From: Deltaproteobacteria bacterium
GTDB lineage: Bacteria > Myxococcota > JACPTQ01
Length of the DNA stretch: 64,000 nucleotides
NCBI GenBank assembly: GCA_016192705.1
Contig: JACPTQ010000029.1
Coordinates: 25,267-89,266 of the forward strand
Direction: 5' to 3'
Shown one piece after another: positions 36,010-43,488 of the stretch (its first letter is position 1; each line of letters starts with the position of its first letter). The notes beneath the pieces were generated by a model. It was not told the origin of the DNA and ran no database searches. It was given only the letters and a program-made list of their open reading frames with translations. Position numbers and translations under genes: made by a program.

Positions 36010-36161
36010 GCGGAAACCTATTCGCGGATCGGATCGACTGTCAAGACACGCAGCGCGATCGGATCGTGGTCGCGATTCCTCGATATCGGCTCGAATTCGC
36101 AGTTGCACCAGCGCCCGTGGGGTGCGAAAAGAGTGCGACACCATTTTCACGGAGGGATGCG

Positions 36162-36728
36162 ATGATGAGAATCTCACCTCGGAGAAGTTTTTGGACGATC
36201 GCCGGCGTTATCGTTGGTGCGGGTGCATGCAGCAGTGCGTCGAGCCCCGCGAGTGATGCGGGGACCAGCGCACTGACCGTGACGTCGTCGTCGTTCACCA
36301 ACAACAGCGCGATCCCCGCGAAGCACGCGACAACGAACGTTGACGGCGGGCAAAACAAATCGATCCCGCTCGCGTGGTCGGGGGCGCCCGGCACGACGCA
36401 AACGTTCGCGGTCGCGACGATCGACACGTCGGCGCTGAACTTCATCCACTGGATCGTCGTCAACGTTCCCGCAACAACGCTGAGCCTCGCCGAGGGCGCG
36501 TCCGACGCGGGGATCACAGGCGCGACGCAGCTCACAAATGACTTCATGACGTCCGGCTACGGCGGGATGGAGCCGCCGCAGGGTGAAAACCACACGTACG
36601 TGACGACCGTTTACGCGCTCAACTCTTCGCTGAGTCTCTCCGGCACCGTTCCTTACGCGACCTTCCAAAGCACGATTGCGTCAAAAATCGTTGGCCAGGG
36701 GTCGATCACGGGGACATTTTCTCGATAG
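36162..36728 (+). CDS. YbhB/YbcL-type PEBP lipoprotein
   Basis: 188 residues. The ATG at 36162 has GGAGG seven bases upstream. A lipoprotein signal ends VIVGAGACSSASS. The mature protein has the phosphatidylethanolamine-binding fold signatures of the YbhB/YbcL (Raf kinase inhibitor-like) family: SIPLAWSGAPGTTQTFAVAT, LNFIHWIVVNVPATTLSLAE and GGMEPPQGENHTYVTTVYAL. The conserved Asp of DxD in the ligand pocket is not obvious, since the sequence reads TIDTSAL here. The ligand is unknown. It is followed 12 bp later by a small membrane protein gene. Confidence 0.88.
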   Translation: MMRISPRRSFWTIAGVIVGAGACSSASSPASDAGTSALTVTSSSFTNNSAIPAKHATTNVDGGQNKSIPLAWSGAPGTTQTFAVATIDTSALNFIHWIVVNVPATTLSLAEGASDAGITGATQLTNDFMTSGYGGMEPPQGENHTYVTTVYALNSSLSLSGTVPYATFQSTIASKIVGQGSITGTFSR

Positions 36729-36740
36729 CGCTACGATCGC

Positions 36741-37166
36741 GTGGACCCGCTTCGTCTGGCACACCTCATCGCCATTTGCTTATGGGGCGGGCTCGTCCTC
36801 GCCGAAGCGGTCATCGAACTCGCGAGTCGGTCCGACGACGAAATTCGCTCCGCCGCGCGCCTCCATTATTTCACGGACCTCATCATTGAAATCCCGCTGC
36901 TCGTCGCAATCGTCACGACTGGTGCGGTCCTCACGCTTCGCGTTTGGCCTCCAACGCCGCTTCACATCATTAAGATAGCGGCCGCATTCGCCGCGATCGC
37001 CGCAAACGCCGTCTGCGTCCTCTTTGTCGTAAAGCGCCACCAAGCCGCCCAGGCGAACGACGTTGCGCGCGTTCGCGTCCTTCACCGCCGCGTTCGCTGG
37101 ACCGGCGTCGGTGTTCCGTTTGCGCTTGCAGCCGCCGCGATCGGTCTCGCCCGTTTTTCGGGTTAG
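36741..37166 (+). CDS. small four-helix membrane protein of unknown function
   Basis: A 141-residue protein from a GTG, with four hydrophobic helices (about residues 8-25, 48-68, 75-97 and 118-138). A His in DPLRLAHLIAICLWGGLVLA and HYFTDLIIEIPLL recalls CopD- or DUF2269-like membrane proteins, but no firm family can be named. It is close behind the PEBP gene and likely co-transcribed. A hexamer repeat begins just past its stop. Confidence 0.6.
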   Translation: MDPLRLAHLIAICLWGGLVLAEAVIELASRSDDEIRSAARLHYFTDLIIEIPLLVAIVTTGAVLTLRVWPPTPLHIIKIAAAFAAIAANAVCVLFVVKRHQAAQANDVARVRVLHRRVRWTGVGVPFALAAAAIGLARFSG

Positions 37167-37169
37167 AGC

Positions 37170-37214
37170 CGCGCCCGCGCCCGCTCCCGCGCCCGCTCCC
37201 GCTCCCGCGCCCGC
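37170..37214. repeat. intergenic CCCGCN hexanucleotide repeat
   Basis: Seven or more consecutive units of CCCGCG or CCCGCT lie directly after the stop of the small membrane protein. The same hexamer forms coding linkers elsewhere in the window, but here it is outside any gene. It has no terminator hairpin features. Confidence 0.75.
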
Positions 37215-37305
37215 TTTCCCTCCGTTCGCGCCTCCTTCCTTCGCCCACCCCTCGCGACCCCATCCGATTGGTGAGGGCCGCGCTCAGCGGCTTCGAAAGG
37301 AGTTC

Positions 37306-37845
37306 TCAATGCATCGCTTCATTGCTCTCGACGTCGCGTTTGAGTTCGCGCATCGGCTCGCGCCAGTGCTCACAGTTATTCGTCGCAAGGATCGTTCTCT
37401 CGAAGATTAGCTTCGACGTGCCGTAGCCAGCACCGTTCTCAACATCTCGGAAGGCGATGGCAAGTCGTCGCTGCGTGACCAAGCCCGCTTCTTCGAAATC
37501 GCTCGCGGGTCGTGTCGCGAAGCGCGGGCGGCTCGCCGACTCGCGGCGATATGGGTATACATCGATGACACGCGAAAGCAGGTTGCCGAGTTCGCCTGAC
37601 GCGTCGTCGATGAGATCCAAGAGCGCCGCACACTCACACGCTTCACCACGCGCGATGGCGTAGCAACGCCGTTTGTCAGCTTTCGCAATTCGCCCGGCGC
37701 CTTCGGCGACGTTCGTCAGGACCGACAATGACGCTCTATGGAATTGATCACGCACTACTGCGTTTGCGATTGGAAGTCGTTGTGCAAGCCGCGCGAAATC
37801 GCGTGCGACTCGAAAGCAGTCGAGGCGTTCGATGGATGCGGTCAC
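37306..37845 (-). CDS. four-helix-bundle protein with read-through C-terminus
   Basis: The first 96 residues are a typical four-helix-bundle protein (the family linked to 23S rRNA intervening sequences): ERLDCFRVARDFARLAQRLP, then QFHRASLSVLTNVAEGAGRI, then YAIARGEACECAALLDLIDD. The family is normally about 110-120 residues. Here the frame continues about 80 residues further (to 37306) through DNA that, on the other strand, encodes a second family member. The native stop has probably been lost. It starts at GTG 37845, overlapping the stop of a 13-codon leader. Function is unknown; it may bind ribosomes or RNA. Confidence 0.7.
   Translation of the reverse strand: MTASIERLDCFRVARDFARLAQRLPIANAVVRDQFHRASLSVLTNVAEGAGRIAKADKRRCYAIARGEACECAALLDLIDDASGELGNLLSRVIDVYPYRRESASRPRFATRPASDFEEAGLVTQRRLAIAFRDVENGAGYGTSKLIFERTILATNNCEHWREPMRELKRDVESNEAMH
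37309..37599 (+). pseudogene. four-helix-bundle gene with in-frame amber codon
   Basis: The ATG at 37309 follows a strong GAAAGGAG. The frame runs 33 codons to TAG at 37408-37410, then continues in the same frame to TGA at 37597-37599. Around the TAG the text is DRSLED-stop-LRRAVASTVLNISEG, where the family has a Gln (D-Q-L-R-R-A). One C-to-T change (CAG to TAG) explains it. The rest, RDQARFFEIARGSCREARAA, is a good family match. It is a nonsense-mutated copy, or possibly read through. It is convergent with, and overlaps, the minus-strand copy; both share a TTCGAAAGGAG leader. Confidence 0.75.
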
Positions 37846-37883
37846 GGAAACGGTGTAGGGGTTGCAGTAACGGGAAGCGGCAT
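37842..37883 (-). CDS. 13-codon leader peptide before four-helix-bundle gene
   Basis: An ATG preceded by GAAAGGAGATCCA encodes MPLPVTATPTPFP and stops in a GTGA overlap with the downstream GTG start. The strong ribosome site belongs to this leader, so the main gene may be translated by termination-reinitiation or a -1 shift. It could equally be the remnant of the original N-terminus after an indel. Confidence 0.4.
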   Translation of the reverse strand: MPLPVTATPTPFP

Positions 37884-38052
37884 TGGATCTCCTTTCGAAA
37901 GCGTGAGCCGAAAGTGAGGCGAGCCGTGGAGAGCACAGCCCGCCTCCGCTCCCGCGCCTGGAGCCCGCGTGCGCTTTTCAACGCCATCGCGACCTCTTCT
38001 CCTCGCCGGCGTTTGGCGATAACGTCGCACCATCTCTCGAAACGGAGGATGC

Positions 38053-39462
38053 GTGACGTCGACGATCGAATTTCATGGCGCAGCGGAAACGGTGACGGGG
38101 TCGCGCTACCTCGTGCGAGCGGGCGACGAAACGCTGCAAGTCGACTGCGGCCTCTACCAAGGGCAGGACGACATCGCGCGCCACAACCGCGACGAATGGG
38201 CCTACGAAGCCCGCGAAGTCGACCACCTCATCTTGACGCACGCGCACATCGATCACGCGGGACTCACACCGCGCATGGTGCGCGAGGGGTTTAAGGGCGC
38301 CATCACCACGACACCCGCATCGAGCGACCTTGCCGAGATCATGTTGCCCGATTCGGCGCGGATCATGATGAGCGAAGTTGAGTGGCACAACCGCAAGAAC
38401 CAGCGTCGCGGGCGACCAACCGAAGAGCCGCTCTACGACGAAGGCGACGCGCGCCGAGCCGTCGAGCGACTTGCGCAACTGCCTTATGGCCGCGAAGGGC
38501 ACGTGGGACGTGGGTTTGCGGTGACCCTCATCGACGCGGGGCATATCTTGGGGTCGGCGACGGCGTGTCTCAAAGTCAAAGCGAACGGCACAACGAAACG
38601 CATCGTCTTTAGCGGCGACGTCGGCGATCCGGGCAAGGCGGTCGTGCGCGACCCGGCGCCACCGCCCGCGGAGTTTCGCGCGCCCGACGTCATCGTCATC
38701 GAATCAACGTACGGCAACCGACTCCACAAAGACCACGGAGCCACCGTCGATGAACTCTGCGCCATCATCCGCGACGCGTACAAACGCGGCGGCAAAGTCA
38801 TCATCCCGGCGTTTGCACTCGGCCGCACGCAAGAAATCCTTTACCACATCAAGGAAATCCAGGTGCGTGGCCAGCTCCCGCGCATTCCGGTTTTCGTCGA
38901 CAGCCCGCTCGCGTCGTCGGCGACGGGCGTTTTTCGAAAAAACCCCGATTGCTTCGACGACGAAACAAAGCGAATGATCGAAAAGGACGGGAGCCCGTTT
39001 GAATTCAAGGGACTCACGTTCGTGCAGTCGCCGAAGGAGTCGATGGCGCTCAACGAACGTAAGGGACCAGCGGTTATCATCTCGGCGAGCGGGATGTGCG
39101 AGGCGGGGCGCATCAAGCACCATTTGAAGCACAACCTCTGGCGCGACGACGCAACGATCGTCTTTGTCGGGTATCAGGCGCAGGGAACGCTCGGGCACCG
39201 GATCATCATGGGTGCCGAAGACGTGAAGATCCTGGGCGAGGAAGTCGCCGTGCGGGCGAAGGTCGTAACGCTCGGCGGGTTCAGCGCGCACGCCGATAAA
39301 AACGGGCTTCTCAATTGGCTGCGTCGTTACGACCTCTCAAGCACGAAAGTATGCGTCACCCACGGCGAGCCCGACAGCGCGCGCGCCCTCGCGAAGGCGG
39401 TCATCGCGGACTTGCACGCGGACGCCGTCGTTCCGACGTTCGGCGAATCGCTTGACGTATAG
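38053..39462 (+). CDS. MBL-fold beta-CASP ribonuclease-like protein
   Basis: A 469-residue protein from a GTG with GGAGG seven bases upstream. The metallo-beta-lactamase core includes HAHIDHAG (zinc motif 2), DAGHILGSA (motif 3) and FSGDVGD (motif 4). The beta-CASP and RNA-specificity regions follow: VFVDSPLASSATGVF, VIISASGMCEAGRIKHHL and GGFSAHAD, ending with a late His in CVTHGE. This is the bacterial YsdC/CPSF73-like set, zinc-dependent RNA endonucleases or exonucleases. It acts in the cytoplasm, with no signal peptide. It stands alone between degraded genes and is itself intact. Confidence 0.92.
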   Translation: MTSTIEFHGAAETVTGSRYLVRAGDETLQVDCGLYQGQDDIARHNRDEWAYEAREVDHLILTHAHIDHAGLTPRMVREGFKGAITTTPASSDLAEIMLPDSARIMMSEVEWHNRKNQRRGRPTEEPLYDEGDARRAVERLAQLPYGREGHVGRGFAVTLIDAGHILGSATACLKVKANGTTKRIVFSGDVGDPGKAVVRDPAPPPAEFRAPDVIVIESTYGNRLHKDHGATVDELCAIIRDAYKRGGKVIIPAFALGRTQEILYHIKEIQVRGQLPRIPVFVDSPLASSATGVFRKNPDCFDDETKRMIEKDGSPFEFKGLTFVQSPKESMALNERKGPAVIISASGMCEAGRIKHHLKHNLWRDDATIVFVGYQAQGTLGHRIIMGAEDVKILGEEVAVRAKVVTLGGFSAHADKNGLLNWLRRYDLSSTKVCVTHGEPDSARALAKAVIADLHADAVVPTFGESLDV

Positions 39463-39681
39463 GCCGTTTGCGGCACCCCGATTGAACAGAAACTGTACAC
39501 GACAAAGACGCCAACAAAACGCTCTTATTTTATGAATAATATGGGTTAACGCCCATCGAGTGTTCATTCGCTAAACGGTCCTGAAAACCAAAAGATCAAT
39601 AATTCTAAAGGTAAAAGCCGGTCAAAGCCTCGGCACACCGAGTGCTTTGGTCCCATGCGAACAATGGATGGAGTATTAAAC

Positions 39682-40848
39682 ATGTTTTCTACAGCGTATC
39701 GAAATCGAAAAGAAGACGTCATCGTCGACCGGATTCTCTGGGCCAGTGGGATCGGTGGAGTGCTGTTTGCGGTGGTGGCGCTTGTCGGCTGCGGTCTCGG
39801 CACGGAGCTGCCGGACAACGCGGTCGCCGAGGAGTTCGGTCGCGAGAGCGCGCGCGCAACGACGGTCGTCGATCTAAACGCTGCGACGGCGGGCGAATTC
39901 GACGCGCTCCCGTACGTGACGCCGGCACAGGGCGCGGCGATCGTCGCGTACCGCGACCGGTATGGACGGTTCGAGGCGATTGAAGAAGTGACGATGGTGC
40001 CGGGTGTCGGCAGCGCTACTTTCGAGAAGATCAAGAAAAATCTCAAGGTCGCCCCGACGGCCATCGATGAGACCGATTCCGAGCAACAGCCGTCGCTTAA
40101 TTCGGCGATTGCGTCGACGCTCGCATCGCTACCGTCCATAACGGCGAGCCTCGCGGATGCCATCATCGCGTATCGCGGGCTCTATGGGTTTTTCTCGTCG
40201 CTCGAAGATATCGCGAAGGTGTCGGGGGGCAGCGCGGCGCTCGCGAGCGCGCTCCGCGACAAGGTGAACGTCACGTCGCATGAGGCGTTCTTCGCACCAA
40301 AATCGGGCGAGACTTATGGAAACGCGGCCGTCAATCAGCTTCGTGTTGCGCTCGTGAAGCGCGCGGATGCGGAGACCGTCGAGTGGCTGCCGCCATCGCT
40401 CGCAAACGGCGCGGTCGATTTTATTCGGCGCGCGACAAGCAAGCTTCGCATCGCGATGTACAGCTTTCGAAACAACACGCCCGAATTCGCGGCCGTCAAA
40501 GAAGCGGCCGAGCGCGGGGTTGCGATAGAGATGTACCTTGACGCATCGGAACGCGACGAGGTGACGAAGCTGCCGTACACCGAGGGCGCGGTGCAAGGGC
40601 TCGCGATGTTCCCGAACGTGAAGGCGAAGTATCCGAAATACTCATCGCGAATGATGCACCAAAAGTTCGCCATCATCGACGACACGATCGTTTTCAACGG
40701 CAGCGCGAACTTTTCGGGTGGCGCAAATTCGAAGTACGACGAGAGCCGCGTCTTCTTTGTGGGCGACGCGCATGTGCTCGCGCAGTTTGAAGCCGAGTGG
40801 GATCGCTTGTGGAACAAGCTTGGGAAGTGGCGGCTCGGCGGGAATTGA
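39682..40848 (+). CDS. HhH-phospholipase D lipoprotein, N-terminal part (frameshifted)
   Basis: The ATG at 39682 follows GGAG; a lipoprotein signal ends AVVALVGC. Two ComEA-type helix-hairpin-helix modules follow: VVDLNAATAGEFDALPYVTP through VPGVGSATFEKI, then a weaker copy with ADAIIAYRGLYGFFSSLEDI. A PLD half-domain comes next with its first H-x-K motif, MMHQKFAIIDDTIVFNGSAN. The frame stops at 40848. The second half-domain continues in the +1 frame, and a single extra G in GGCGGG near 40840 would explain the break. Active PLD enzymes need both halves. The domain order is the reverse of the related gene at the window start. The 200 bp upstream are unusually AT-rich. Confidence 0.85.
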   Translation: MFSTAYRNRKEDVIVDRILWASGIGGVLFAVVALVGCGLGTELPDNAVAEEFGRESARATTVVDLNAATAGEFDALPYVTPAQGAAIVAYRDRYGRFEAIEEVTMVPGVGSATFEKIKKNLKVAPTAIDETDSEQQPSLNSAIASTLASLPSITASLADAIIAYRGLYGFFSSLEDIAKVSGGSAALASALRDKVNVTSHEAFFAPKSGETYGNAAVNQLRVALVKRADAETVEWLPPSLANGAVDFIRRATSKLRIAMYSFRNNTPEFAAVKEAAERGVAIEMYLDASERDEVTKLPYTEGAVQGLAMFPNVKAKYPKYSSRMMHQKFAIIDDTIVFNGSANFSGGANSKYDESRVFFVGDAHVLAQFEAEWDRLWNKLGKWRLGGN

Positions 40849-40891
40849 GAAGAAAGAAGGCGACAAGACCGAGAACCTCGACAACCGAATT

Positions 40892-41560
40892 ATGAGTGTT
40901 CTCGCGGCGGCCGAGGCGAAAGCGGCGAGCGGGCGGCAAGCGACGATCGACGTGATGGTCTTTAGCTTCACGACGCGGCGGCTCGCGGATGAGATGTTGC
41001 GCATCGCGCAGGCGTACCCGACGCTCGTCACGGTGCGGCTCCTCACGGACCTCTCGCAGATTTCGCACTCGCAACAGCACATGTCGGCTTACCTCGAAGA
41101 CGTCGCGGTGGCGAAATACTCCGATGCTTGTACGATCGTTTGCCAGGGCAAGGCAGACTGCAAAACGCCGTGCGCCACTGAGCTCAAAACGCGGTTCGCA
41201 AGCCAGAAGCTCGACAACGTCTCGGTGCGCTACAAGTGGTACCCTGAAGCGTACGTGTGGGACGCGAAGTCGAAGCGTGTGATGCTTGACCATGGCCGCT
41301 CGCGCCTTATGCACCACAAAGTTGCGATCGTGAACGGCGAAACGATGGTTGCTGGGACGTACAACTGGACGCCAGCGGCGCTCAAGTCAAACTACGAAAA
41401 CTTGATGGTGTTCAGCGGCGCGCGCGAGCGAAAAGTCATTCGACGCTACCTCGCCGAGTTCGAGGCACTGTGGCAATCGAACGACTTAACGAAGTCCGGC
41501 CCTGACGCGCGTCGACTGCGCGCTGACGTTTTCAACCGCATCCGTCTCGCGAATCAATAA
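40892..41560 (+). CDS. phospholipase D C-terminal half in shifted frame
   Basis: This frame carries the second catalytic half: LMHHKVAIVNGETMVAGTYN and WTPAALKSNYENLMVFSG, the H-x-K-x4-D-like and GTYNWT motifs. A Cys-rich insert (CTIVCQGKADCKTPC) lies before it. The frame is already open upstream of the preceding stop. The ATG at 40892 is only the first internal start and has no good ribosome site, so this is better read as the displaced end of the 39682 gene than as a separate gene. Confidence 0.7.
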   Translation: MSVLAAAEAKAASGRQATIDVMVFSFTTRRLADEMLRIAQAYPTLVTVRLLTDLSQISHSQQHMSAYLEDVAVAKYSDACTIVCQGKADCKTPCATELKTRFASQKLDNVSVRYKWYPEAYVWDAKSKRVMLDHGRSRLMHHKVAIVNGETMVAGTYNWTPAALKSNYENLMVFSGARERKVIRRYLAEFEALWQSNDLTKSGPDARRLRADVFNRIRLANQ

Positions 41561-41644
41561 TTCCGCCTCGTCGACCTGCTCGGCGTTTCGAACATCGATC
41601 GTCACGGCGATCTCCACATATTCAGTTTGTATTTGACATCCCTC

Positions 41645-42257
41645 ATGTTTCAGCCCAGCTGCACCAAAGTGGATGCGTCCACTCAAACTCGGAACACGAT
41701 CGAGTCGGCACGAGCGGACGTAACAGCGAGGCTCGAACAGATCAAGGCGCTGGCACAGGCCGCCCGCACGACACCGCTTGGGAGAGACCCCGATCTGCGG
41801 TCGCTTAATCCTCAGCTCGATCCCAAGCGCGATCTTTTCGCGCAAGCCAATGCCCTTACATCGATGGGTGATTCACGCAGCACGTTCGAATTCCTCTACG
41901 CCGTGCCCCACACAGTCTGGACCTCTATCTACAAAACAGAAAAGTTCTTAGAGTACTTGACGCCGACGAACCATAAATTCAGCCCGCCGAATGACACCGC
42001 AGAAGCCGCGCGCATTGCAGAGGACTACCGACGAATGCTCGGGGCCAAGTGGATCGTCATCGTCACCGACAAGTCCCATTCACCGGGGCAACCTCATCAA
42101 GGCCAATACAAAGCCGGAAGGTACATTGGCAGAGTATGACCCCATCTCCGCAGCCAACCTCGCGAACGATTTGACCGAATCCGCCAAAGCGGCGCTCGCT
42201 CAGGAGCTTGGAGAGCGATCCGGGCTTGCACCCAACGATTTCCCATTCCGCCGGTAG
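41645..42257 (+). pseudogene. frameshifted gene of unknown function
   Basis: One frame encodes MFQPSCTKVDAS onward through LGAKWIVIVTDKSHSPG near 42090. The sense then continues in the next frame as NLIKANTKPEGTLAEYDPIS to a stop at 42257. One extra G in the GGGG run near 42090 accounts for the switch. The N-terminus lacks a proper signal although Cys6 resembles a lipoprotein Cys, so the 5' end may also be lost. No family is recognised; the sequence is helical and charged. Confidence 0.55.
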
Positions 42258-42286
42258 CCGACGACAAGACTGCAAAACACGTTTCC

Positions 42287-43488
42287 CTATCGAGGTCTGC
42301 GCGAGGTTTCTGGATCCCGTTGCGCCCCGCCCGTGATGAGGCGCGCGCTGCGGCGAAACGTCACGTAGGCCCACGCCCATTGCAGCAACACGAAGACCCG
42401 GTTTCGAAAGCCAATCAGAAAGAAAATGTGAATCGCGAGCCAGAACACCCAGGCGAAAAAGCCGGAAAGGTGTAAGCCCCGAACGTCGGCCACTGCGGCA
42501 GCGCGGCCGATCGTCGCAAGCATCCCTTTGTTGCGATACAGGAACGGCGCGGGACTTCGGCCCAGAAGGCGTTCGATGATCGCGCGCGCCACGTAACGAC
42601 CCATATAACTTCGTCGTGACCGGGTATCGCGAGGCACGGGCCAACAATCACCCGACCGGCGCGGTCGAGTGGCACCGCGAGCGATTGACCAAGCGGCGAT
42701 GCCGCAACGCCAGCCGCCCAGATCACCGTGCGCGCAGCAATTCGCTCGTCGCCTAACACAACTCCGTCTTCCTCGATTTGAGTGACGCGCGCGCCAACGC
42801 GAATCTCGACACCAAGTCGCTCAAGCTGGGCACGCGCTTTCGCGGAGAGGTCGGCCGGAAAAGGCGGCAACACGCGGTCGACACCTTCGACAAGAATCAC
42901 GCGCGCGGTGCGCGGATCGATGTGGCGAAAGTCGCGCGCCAGGGCGTGCCGCGCGATTTCGGCGAGCGCACCCGCAAGCTCAACGCCCGTGGGCCCCGCC
43001 CCGACAACAACAAACGTGAGCCACGCGCGGCGGCGCGCATCATCCGCCTCGCGGTCGGCCGCCTCGAACGCGTAAAGCACGCGGCGACGAATCTCGAGCG
43101 CGTCTTCAATCGATTTGAGTCCCGGCGCACGCGCAGCCCACTCGTCGTGCCCGAAGTAAGTGTGCGTCGCGCCCGTTGCGAGCACGAGAAAGTCGTACGA
43201 CAATTCGCCGTCGTCGAGCACGACCGCACGCCGAGCGACGTCGACACGTTTGACTTCCGCGAGGACAACGTCCGCGTTTCGTTGGTGGCGAAACACCGCG
43301 CGAATCGGCGCCGCGATGTCTGCGGGGTTCAGCGCGGCGGTCGCAACTTGATAGAGAAGCGGTTGGAACAGATGGTGGTTGCGGCGATCCACAATCGTCA
43401 CGCGAACCGGGGCACGCCGCAAACCGCGCGCGGCATAGAGCCCGGCGAATCCGCCGCCGACGACAACGATGTGCTTCGATTTGTCCAC
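42287..43488 (-). pseudogene. ndh: type II NADH dehydrogenase with internal deletion and frameshift
   Basis: Starting at GTG 43488 (sharing a base with the previous stop), the frame encodes a flavoprotein: HIVVVGGGFAGLYAARGL (FAD), HHLFQPLLYQVATAALNP, and FVVVGAGPTGVELAGALAEI (NADH), to AIPGHDEV near 42620. The expected IGD motif with the PGVAPVAMQ segment is missing. The frame then switches and resumes with MGRYVARAIIERLLG, NKGMLATIGRAAAVAD, and the membrane-anchoring tail FAWVFWLAIHIFFLIGFRNR. Roughly 25 codons are deleted, leaving a frameshift. The FAD-binding loss means it is almost certainly non-functional, unless it is an assembly error. Confidence 0.8.

Noticed and set aside
41486..41845. 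Minus-strand frame with a protein-like stretch (YVEIAVTIDVRNAEQVDEA)
   Set aside because: It overlaps the phospholipase D end and the next gene antisense, with no start signal. It could be a remnant but is not supported.
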